Shown: positions 42,590 to 49,611 of the stretch, one piece after another | How positions within the stretch are numbered: position 1 is the stretch's first letter | Layout of the letters: every line of letters starts with the position of its first letter | DNA from: Streptomyces hygroscopicus subsp. hygroscopicus | Lineage (GTDB): Bacteria > Actinomycetota > Actinomycetes > Streptomycetales > Streptomycetaceae | Direction: 5' to 3' | Assembly (NCBI RefSeq): GCF_030269125.1 | Contig: NZ_BSSM01000004.1 | Location: 248,001-312,000, forward strand | DNA length: 64,000 nucleotides | Translations under genes and position numbers: made by a program | The notes under the pieces: generated by a model | Told to the model about the DNA's origin: nothing | The model's database searches: none | Seen by the model: only the letters and a program-made list of their open reading frames with translations

Positions 42590-43618
42590 ATGTCAGACAC
42601 TGCCGTGACCATGGTCGTGACCGAGCCTCGTGGCCCCCTGCGCCCCGCCACGGCCGGGACGGCATCGCCGCCCGTCCGGTGGGTCCGGGTGTCCGTCGTG
42701 GCGAGCGGCGTGTGCAACGCGGACATCGGAACGGCCACCGCCACCGGCAGGGGCACCGCCTTCCCCGTCACCCCCGGCCATGAGGTCGCCGGCGTGATCG
42801 CGGAGCTGGGCGACGAGGTCGAGGGCTGGGCGGTCGGGGACCGCGTGGCCGTCGGCTGGTTCGGCGGCAGCTGCGGCCACTGCGCGTACTGCCGCGACGG
42901 AGACGTCGTCCACTGTCCCGAACGCAGGATTCCCGGTCTGTCCTACCCGGGCGGCTGGGCCCAGAGCATCACCGTGCCCGCCGACGCGCTCGCGCGCGTC
43001 CCCGACGGACTCGACCTCTTCGACGCGGCACCGTTCGGCTGCGCGGGAGTGACCACCTTCAACGCGGTGCGGGGGGCCGGTATCCGCGCGGGCGGACGCG
43101 TCGCCGTCTTCGGGATCGGCGGCCTGGGCCACCTCGCCGTCCAGTTCGCGGCGAAGCTCGGACACGAGACGGTCGCCATCGCCCGCGGCGCGGACCGCGA
43201 ACCGCTCGCCCTGGCCCTCGGCGCCCGTCACTACATCGACAGCGCCGCCCAGGCGGCCGGCGCCGCCCTGAAGGCACTCGGCGGCGCCGACCTCATCGTC
43301 TGCACCGCCGCCTCCACCGCCCCCGTCGACGAACTGCTCACCGGCCTGAACGTGCACGGGCAGCTCACCCTCGTCGGCGTCGACGCGGGCGCCGTGACCG
43401 TCCCGGCGGCCCGACTCGTCATGAACGGCCACACGGTCACCGGGCACCTCACCGGAAGCCCGCGGGAAACGGAGGAAGCCATGGCCTTCGCCGTCACCAC
43501 GGGCATGCGCCCCGTGATCGAGCGGATGCCGCTGGCGAAGGCCGGCGAAGCCGTCACCCGGCTGCGCTCCGGATCTCCCCGCTTCCGTATCGTCCTGGAC
43601 ACCGCCGGCGGCGAGTAG
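42590..43618 (+). CDS. Zinc-dependent alcohol dehydrogenase family enzyme
   Basis: 342 aa MDR enzyme. Catalytic-zinc residues: Cys in VCNADIG (~38) and His of GHE (~59); structural zinc: four Cys in CGHCAYCRDGDVVHC (~94-108); cofactor motif GIGGLGHLAVQFA (~168-180). Length and motifs are standard for this class. It heads a run of four genes (amine oxidase, MFS, TusA-like) divergent from a LysR regulator. A reasonable reading is oxidation of an alcohol or reduction of an aldehyde produced by the amine oxidase, but the physiological substrate is not known. Confidence 0.9.
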   Translation: MSDTAVTMVVTEPRGPLRPATAGTASPPVRWVRVSVVASGVCNADIGTATATGRGTAFPVTPGHEVAGVIAELGDEVEGWAVGDRVAVGWFGGSCGHCAYCRDGDVVHCPERRIPGLSYPGGWAQSITVPADALARVPDGLDLFDAAPFGCAGVTTFNAVRGAGIRAGGRVAVFGIGGLGHLAVQFAAKLGHETVAIARGADREPLALALGARHYIDSAAQAAGAALKALGGADLIVCTAASTAPVDELLTGLNVHGQLTLVGVDAGAVTVPAARLVMNGHTVTGHLTGSPRETEEAMAFAVTTGMRPVIERMPLAKAGEAVTRLRSGSPRFRIVLDTAGGE

Positions 43619-43756
43619 CCAGACCCTTCTCCCGGCGGGTGCCCAGCCACCCTGCGGGCGGCCCCCTGCCCTGCTCCCCGGCTCGGCATCCCGGGATCCC
43701 GATGCCGGAACCACCGACCACAGCGGGGGTTCAGCCTGCTCAGAATGGAGCCACCC

Positions 43757-44896
43757 ATGTCCCACCAGGACAGCCGCGACGTCGTCGTGATCGGCGCAGG
43801 CGCCTCCGGACTGGCCGCGGCCACCGTGCTGCACGCTGCCGGCCGCGACGTCGTCGCCCTGGAGGCCCGCGACCGGGTCGGCGGACGCCTGCTCTCCGCC
43901 CCCGCTTCGAACCCCGAGCGGGCCCTCGACCTGGGAGCCACCTGGTTCTGGGACGGCGAGGAGCGCGTACGCACTCTGACCATGCTCAGCGGCATCGAGA
44001 CCTTCGACCAGCACCTCGCCGGCGACACCCTGCTCCAGGAGGCCACCGGCACCCGCCGCCTCACCGGCAACCTGCTGGACGCCCCCTCCCGCCGTTTCGC
44101 CGCCGGGTCGCAGGGCATCGCCACCGCCCTCGCCGCCACGTTGCCCGCCGAGTCCCTGGGACTGGGCACGCCCGTCACCGCCGTCCACCCGAACGGTCAA
44201 GGCGGCCTCGACGTGCTCACCGCGACCGGCACGCTCCACACCGAGCACGTCGTCCTGGCCGTCCCACCCGCTCTGGCGCTGGAACGCATCGACTTCGGCG
44301 ACGCACTCCCCGCCGACCTCGTACGCCTGGCCCGGTCCACCCCCGTGTGGATGGGCGCCGTCGTCAAGGTCGTCGCCCACTACCCCTGCGCCTTCTGGCG
44401 CGAGGAAGGGCTGGCCGGTGCGGTGTTCAGCAGGACCGGCCCGCTCCAGGAGATCCACGACATGTCCGGGCCCGACGGCGATCCCGCCGCGCTCTTCGGC
44501 TTCGCGCACGCGCGCACCGTCCGCCCCGGCTTCGAGCAGGCCGTCACCGCGCAGCTCGCCCGGCTCTTCGGCCCGGCCGCTGCCGCCCCCGCCGTCCTGC
44601 ACGTGCAGGACTGGAGTGCCGAACGGTGGACCGCCCCGTCCACAGTGCGGCACCTCGCCGACTACGCGCTCTTCGGCCACCACCTCTACCAGCGGCCCGC
44701 CCTCGACGGCCGACTGCACTGGGCGTCGACCGAGACGGCGACCGACCACGCCGGACACATCGAAGGCGCCCTCGCCGCCGGGGAACGGGCAGCGCGGTCC
44801 GTTCTCGCGGCACCCTCCGGCGCGAACGACGCGACCAGCGGCACCATCGCCCGAGAAGGCAGCGACAGCTCCCCGGCGTGCCGGCGGACGGCCTGA
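43757..44896 (+). CDS. Flavin-containing amine oxidase (monoamine oxidase type)
   Basis: 379 aa. GAGASGLAAATVLHAAG then EARDRVGGRL (~12-46) make the FAD-binding dinucleotide fold with the second GG motif; the C-terminus has a flavin-contacting segment LHWASTETATDHAGHIEGAL (~330). Shorter than many MAO-type enzymes but both ends are present. The ATG at 43757 follows GGAG. Member of the LysR-divergent set; it presumably releases ammonia and aldehyde from an amine, with the dehydrogenase and exporter alongside. Confidence 0.85.
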   Translation: MSHQDSRDVVVIGAGASGLAAATVLHAAGRDVVALEARDRVGGRLLSAPASNPERALDLGATWFWDGEERVRTLTMLSGIETFDQHLAGDTLLQEATGTRRLTGNLLDAPSRRFAAGSQGIATALAATLPAESLGLGTPVTAVHPNGQGGLDVLTATGTLHTEHVVLAVPPALALERIDFGDALPADLVRLARSTPVWMGAVVKVVAHYPCAFWREEGLAGAVFSRTGPLQEIHDMSGPDGDPAALFGFAHARTVRPGFEQAVTAQLARLFGPAAAAPAVLHVQDWSAERWTAPSTVRHLADYALFGHHLYQRPALDGRLHWASTETATDHAGHIEGALAAGERAARSVLAAPSGANDATSGTIAREGSDSSPACRRTA

Positions 44897-45121
44897 TCCG
44901 CCTGCCCATCGGGTCCGCGGCCACGGACCGCCGCTGACCGCCCCGGCCCCCGAGCGCGACGGACGGCCCCGGCCTGGGGCGTGGAGGCGCGGCCGCGGAC
45001 CGGCGCACGGACGAGCTCCGTACGACTCACGGCACGAAGCCCCACACCCCTCGGCCATGCCCGGCTTGTCCACGCATCGCCGTACCGCCACCCATCGCCA
45101 CACCACCGCCCCGGAAGAGAG

Positions 45122-46384
45122 ATGACCCACACCCCACCCGTCAGCACGACGGCCCCCATATCCGACCCCGACCAGGCACAGCGGCGCATCCTGCGCGTCC
45201 TGGTCGGCTCCCAGGTCCTCAGTGGCGCCGGACTCGCCGCAGGCGTCACCGTCGGCGCCCTCCTCGCCCAGCGCATGCTCGGCTCCACCAGCCTCGCCGG
45301 GCTGCCGAGCGCCCTGTTCACCGCCGGCTCCGCCCTCGCGGCCGTCGCCGTCGGACGCGTCTCCCAAGCCCGCGGCCGACGCCCGGGTCTGGCCGCCGGA
45401 TACCTCACCGGGGCGATCGGCTCGGCGGGGGTCATCGCCGCCGCGGTCGTCGACAATCCCGTGCTGCTGTTCATCGCCCTGTTCGTGTACGGCGCGGGCA
45501 CCGCCACCAACCTCCAGGCCCGCTACGCCGGAGCCGACCTCGCCGCACCAGGCCACCGCGCCCGCGCGGTCTCCACCGTCCTGGTCGCCACCACCCTCGG
45601 CGGCGTCGCCGGCCCCAACCTCGCCGCCCCGACCGGCACCTTCGCCGAACACCTCGGCATCCCGAACCTCGCCGGACCGTTCATCCTCTCCGGCGCCGCC
45701 TACGCGCTCGCCGCACTCGTCCTCTCCCTCTGGCTCCGGCCCGACCCCCTCCTGACGGCCCGCGCCCTGGCCGACACCGGGGAATCCGACGACGCGACCG
45801 CCCCGGCCACCGCCGACACCGCCACCACGGACAGCCGCGGCGGCGTGGTCCTCGGCGCGCTCGTCATGGTCCTCACCCAACTCGTCATGGTCGCGATCAT
45901 GACGATGGCCCCGGTCCACATGCACGACCACGGTCACGGCACCGCCGCCTCCGGCCTCGTCATCGCCATCCACATCGGCGCCATGTACCTGCCCTCCCCG
46001 CTCACCGGATGGCTTGTCGACCGCTACGGCCGCATGAAGATCGCGGCCGCCTCCGGCATCATCCTCCTGGCCTCCGGCATCCTCGCCGCGCTCGCGCCCG
46101 GTGACTCGATCGCCCTCCTCGCGCTCGCCCTGGCCCTGCTCGGCATCGGCTGGAACTTCGGGCTCGTCTCAGGCACCGCGATCATCACCGACACCGTCCC
46201 GCTCGCCACCCGGGCCAGGACCCAGGGCCTGGTCGACGTCTCCATCGCCATCGCCGGGGCGACCGGGGGCATGGCCTCCGGCATCATGGTCGCCGCCACG
46301 AGCTATCCTGCCCTCGCCCTCACCGGCGGCGTCCTCTCCCTCGCCCTCCTGCCCGCCGTCGCCGCCACCGCCTACCGCCGATGA
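45122..46384 (+). CDS. MFS transporter
   Basis: 420 aa with 12 likely helices from ATG 45122 (AGAGAG site). MFS loop SQARGRRPGLA between helices 2 and 3 and LVDRYGRMKIA between 8 and 9 are conserved. The loop after helix 6 is acidic and Thr-rich, followed by VHMHDHGHG, a His-rich segment that may point to metal or simply the start of helix 7. It overlaps the TusA-like gene at 46381 by ATGA, so the pair is translated together. Drug or metabolite export or uptake possible. Confidence 0.87.
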   Translation: MTHTPPVSTTAPISDPDQAQRRILRVLVGSQVLSGAGLAAGVTVGALLAQRMLGSTSLAGLPSALFTAGSALAAVAVGRVSQARGRRPGLAAGYLTGAIGSAGVIAAAVVDNPVLLFIALFVYGAGTATNLQARYAGADLAAPGHRARAVSTVLVATTLGGVAGPNLAAPTGTFAEHLGIPNLAGPFILSGAAYALAALVLSLWLRPDPLLTARALADTGESDDATAPATADTATTDSRGGVVLGALVMVLTQLVMVAIMTMAPVHMHDHGHGTAASGLVIAIHIGAMYLPSPLTGWLVDRYGRMKIAAASGIILLASGILAALAPGDSIALLALALALLGIGWNFGLVSGTAIITDTVPLATRARTQGLVDVSIAIAGATGGMASGIMVAATSYPALALTGGVLSLALLPAVAATAYRR

Positions 46385-46680
46385 ACCCCATGAACCACCA
46401 GACCCCGGCCCCCGACATCACCGTCGACGGCACCGGCCTCCTCTGCGTCACCCTCCTGCTTCGCCTGCGCGGGGAGATCGACGGCGCCGAGCCGGGCACG
46501 GTCGTCCACGTCATCGCCACCGATCCCGCGGCTCCGCTCGATCTGCCCGCCTGGTGCCACATGACCGGCCACCACTACCTCGGACCCGTGCCCGGTCAGG
46601 GCCCGGACCGGTACGCCCTGCGGCTCGCCGCCGAGCCGACGCCGACCCGGCGCGATGCGCCCTGGCACCGGGACGAGTGA
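46381..46680 (+). CDS. TusA/SirA-family protein with changed CPxP motif
   Basis: 99 aa. The fold cues (VDGTGLLCVTLLLRLRGEI start; GTVVHVIATDPAAPLDLPAW; CHMTGHHYLG) match TusA-type sulfur-carrier proteins. The family's CPxP active-site is CVTL here: the Cys is kept but both Pro are lost, as happens in divergent YeeD-like copies. It overlaps the MFS gene by ATGA, which suggests a link between the exporter and sulfur or selenium chemistry, or an accessory/stability role. Confidence 0.75.
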   Translation: MNPMNHQTPAPDITVDGTGLLCVTLLLRLRGEIDGAEPGTVVHVIATDPAAPLDLPAWCHMTGHHYLGPVPGQGPDRYALRLAAEPTPTRRDAPWHRDE

Positions 46681-46911
46681 CTTCTCCGCGTGCTCGGCGA
46701 GCGTGAAAGGAACCGCTGTGGGCGGCCGCCGCTACGAGCAGCGACGACTCACCACGGAGACCGTCACCTGATCACGGAGTGCGACCGGAGCACCGGTCAG
46801 CGCGCCCGGCGGGTCGGCCGCCCAAGTGCCACGGCGCGGCGGCGCGGGATTTTCGGGCGGGAGCGCCTTGGGGGACCCGCCGGGCGGGTGCGGGCGTCGG
46901 TTGCCCTCGCG

Positions 46912-47697
46912 TCAGAGGGCGTCGACGTACACATACAGCCGGTCGAAGCGGAGGGCGGCCAGGTCGGAGCGGCGGATCACCCAGTGGAAGAGTCCTGCCT
47001 CCAGCTCCTCGCAGTCGTCCTCACCGCGCCACGTGGCCAGCAGCGTCCACTCGTCGCCGTCCGCGGCCGGCAGCGGTACGTCGTCCCGCGCCGCCTCGAC
47101 CGGATCCCAGTTGAAGAGGACCGGCTCACCGCCGAGCTGGAGGCGCCAGTGCGGGCGCCGGCCGACCACGTGCGACCAGGCGGACGCCAACTCGGCGACC
47201 CGCTGCGACTCCTCGTCGTCGTCCTCCTCGGGCCAGGGCCACGACCACTGGTGGAAGCAGAAGTCCAGCCGTGCCCGGCGGTAGGCACCCGGACTGCCGT
47301 CCGGGCCGCCCGGACGCTCTGCCGACGGCGTCCCGGCCGGTACGTACCGAACGGCGCCGGCGACCACCGCACCGCTGCCCGGATCCGGGTCGGCGAAGAA
47401 GAGCAGCCGGCCCTCGGAGGGCAGCGGCAGATCCGTCGCGCCGGGCGGCAGGGCCGCGCAGTCGACGGCCGCGACGAACGCCGCCGTCGGCGTGGGGGCG
47501 CCCTCCGGCAGCGGCGGGTGCCCGCCGCTCAGCGCCACTACCGGGCGGGGGCCGTCCTCCGCGAGGTAGACCGCCGGGCGGGCGGTGCGTATGTACGCCT
47601 CCACTTCGGCGGCCGGAATTCCACGTGAGGCGGCCTCCGCGCGGAAGCGGGCGGCTCTTGCCGCCGGGGTCTCGTCAACGGTTTCCGTGTCGGTCAC
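46912..47697 (-). CDS. DUF1963 (YwqG-like) protein
   Basis: 261 aa. Features of the DUF1963 family: [20 protein letters not shown] (~88-107), [16 protein letters not shown], a DEWTLLATW segment and an ending in [20 protein letters not shown]. Soluble. The role of this family is not known; some copies occur near toxins. It stands alone, convergent from the TusA-like gene with a 231-bp gap, and divergent from decayed DNA. Confidence 0.82.
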   Translation of the reverse strand: MTDTETVDETPAARAARFRAEAASRGIPAAEVEAYIRTARPAVYLAEDGPRPVVALSGGHPPLPEGAPTPTAAFVAAVDCAALPPGATDLPLPSEGRLLFFADPDPGSGAVVAGAVRYVPAGTPSAERPGGPDGSPGAYRRARLDFCFHQWSWPWPEEDDDEESQRVAELASAWSHVVGRRPHWRLQLGGEPVLFNWDPVEAARDDVPLPAADGDEWTLLATWRGEDDCEELEAGLFHWVIRRSDLAALRFDRLYVYVDAL

Positions 47698-48493
47698 GGG
47701 ACGACCCTATGGCCGGTCACCCGGTTCGTGCGGGCCCTTCCCCACGGCACGTCCCCGGCCCGCCGCCGTTCCCGGTGGACCGCGCCGATCACCGCCTCCG
47801 CCCTGCGGGTTGAGGCCGGGGAGGTGCACGGCCGCACCGAACCGGTCGCCGGTCTCCGCCGCGCCGGGCAACCCGGCCGGGTCCTGGGTGTGGCCGGCGG
47901 CCCTGGCGGTCGTCGGACCGGAGGCCGAGCCGCGCCGCAGGACGGCGGTGCCGGCCCCGGTGGGTGCCGGCCGCCTCGCCGGGCGAGCCGACGAGGACGT
48001 CCGCGCACCCCTCACCGTTCAGGTCGTGACGGGGTCGGCCTTCCGGTTCCCGTCTCGACCCGCACCGCGGCCCCGCGCGTCATCGACGGACGCGGCGCCC
48101 CGGAGACCGGTACGTGGCGCGGCGCCTGATGGACCGTCCGCGCCGTCGGACGCCCCTGAGCCGCGGCTTCGTGGCACGGCACGTGGCACCTCCGCGATCG
48201 GCGCACGCGGCCGGAGCGACGCCAGACCGGGTACCGGTGACTCCTGGGGGAACGTGCGGACGGGCGCCGGGCGAGTCCCTCGCCGTCGGCAAGCTGTCGC
48301 GGTCGGCTTTCGAACACCCGGAGAGCAGCGCACTGCGCGGGCTCCCGCGCCCTTCACCTCCATCCCGCGGCAACCCCGAGCCGGCACGAGAACCACGACC
48401 GCCACCGCGGGGGCGGACGGCCACAGTCAGTCGTTGTCGGCTGCTCCGAGGAACTCGCGGTCCACCATGAGGCCGCCGTCCTCGTCGCCGCCG
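47698..48493. other. Decayed region with an IS5-type C-terminal fragment
   Basis: 796 bp without a whole gene. Its right end holds the fragment described at 48440-48535; the rest is open in several frames because of GC content and shows no protein-like pattern. Confidence 0.45.
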
Positions 48494-48535
48494 TCAACGA
48501 GTGGCTGGGACGTACTGGTCCGACGACAACGCGAA
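48440..48535 (+). pseudogene. IS5-family transposase C-terminal fragment
   Basis: The plus frame gives LAVHHEAAVLVAAVNEWL, close to the ending of IS5-type transposases (LAVRYEATVLVAAINEWL in typical copies from memory). About 30 residues remain; the rest of the element is gone. Converges with the GNAT gene at 48494, overlapping its 3' end. Confidence 0.5.
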
Positions 48536-49066
48536 CACCCTGACGCGCCGACCGCCGGTGGGATTGACGGTCTCGCGGACCGGACGCATGCCCAGTTTGA
48601 TCATGATCCGTTCGGAGGCGTCGTTGCCCACTTGAGTGATGCTGACGATCCGCTCCAGCCCTCGCTCTTCGAACCCGAACCGTACGGCGGCTTCGGCGGC
48701 CTCGGTGGCGAAGCCCTGCCCCCAGTGGGAACGCCCCAGCCGCCAGCCGACCTCAACCGCCGGCAGTACCTCCGGCAAGAAGCCGGGCACCGAAAGGCCG
48801 GTGAACCCGGCCAGCTCGCCGGTGGACCTGATCTCCACGGCGAACAGGCCGAAGCCCCGTGACTCCCACTCGCTCTCCCATGCCTGGATGCCGCTGCGCG
48901 TCTGCTGTTCGTCACGGACGCTCCCGTCCCGGATCCACCGCATGACCTCGGGATCGGCGTTGACGGCAGTCATGGGCGCGACGTCTTCCTCGCGCCACCG
49001 ACGCAGGATCAAGCGGGGAGTCTCAAGGGTGACCATCCAGTCATTCTGAATCACGAATCGGGCCAC
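48494..49066 (-). CDS. GNAT acetyltransferase (RimJ/RimL type)
   Basis: 190 aa from a GTG at 49066 (GAGG before it); ATG at 49036 is the alternative. Start TPRLILRRWREEDVAPM, the acetyl-CoA segment GWRLGRSHWGQGFATEA (~108-124, Q-x-x-G-x-A variant) and the ERIVSITQVGNDASERIM helix are those of the RimJ/RimL-like class that acetylates N-terminal or small amines. Stands between decayed stretches. Confidence 0.85.
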   Translation of the reverse strand: MARFVIQNDWMVTLETPRLILRRWREEDVAPMTAVNADPEVMRWIRDGSVRDEQQTRSGIQAWESEWESRGFGLFAVEIRSTGELAGFTGLSVPGFLPEVLPAVEVGWRLGRSHWGQGFATEAAEAAVRFGFEERGLERIVSITQVGNDASERIMIKLGMRPVRETVNPTGGRRVRVFALSSDQYVPATR

Positions 49067-49611
49067 CTGCCATCCTCACCAGGCACTTTCGGCACACGAC
49101 CTAGCGCGATGTCAACGTCCGCCACCCCGGCGCGCCGGCAACTCGACGCCGGAGTGTTCGTCCGCCGGCGTCCGGCCCGCCTGACCCTGGCATCGCCGGC
49201 GCGGGCACCGGTTGGCCCCGTCAGGTTGCTCCGTGCCCCGACTGCCACGCGGCCGACCGGCCGAAGGCGGGCGCACGGAGCGGCGCGGAGTGTCGGCAAC
49301 GATCGGATCGACCGGCGGCGTTCCGTCGAGGACACGAAGGCCGGGCGGCCCTCGGTCCGCACCGCCTCCGCTCCTGGTCGGCACGGGTGACCTTGGCCGT
49401 GAACCCGTCCACCAGGAGCGTCATCGGTTCGCGGAGCCCGTCCGACCGCCTGGGCCCAACGACTCCACAACACGCAAGTCGCGTGATTCGATCGTTCGTA
49501 TGCTTGATTCATGCGTCTAGGTACGCCATTGTGCTTGAAGCAACCGCATGAGCCATCGTTCAGGCAACAGGCTCTCCACCGTCGCCGCCCGGATCAGCCG
49601 AGGAACCCCGT
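49067..49611. promoter_or_regulatory. Intergenic region with the first Lrp-type motif
   Basis: 545 bp. 49067-49480 shows nothing gene-like. The part from 49480 to 49560 is clearly less GC-rich and holds the motif at 49527-49546 and a weaker copy (TGCTTGATTCATGCG from 49501), 31 bp earlier. Confidence 0.5.
49527..49546. promoter_or_regulatory. Putative Lrp-type operator upstream of the fusion gene
   Basis: CATTGTGCTTGAAGCAACCG includes TGCTT-G-AAGCA, a perfect dyad. 17 of its 20 bases also occur before the Lrp/AsnC gene (54792-54811). 65 bp before the gene at 49612. Confidence 0.65.

Noticed and set aside
42593-45973. A 1126-aa minus-strand open frame
   Set aside because: Antisense shadow of ADH, amine oxidase and MFS genes, an effect of high third-position GC.
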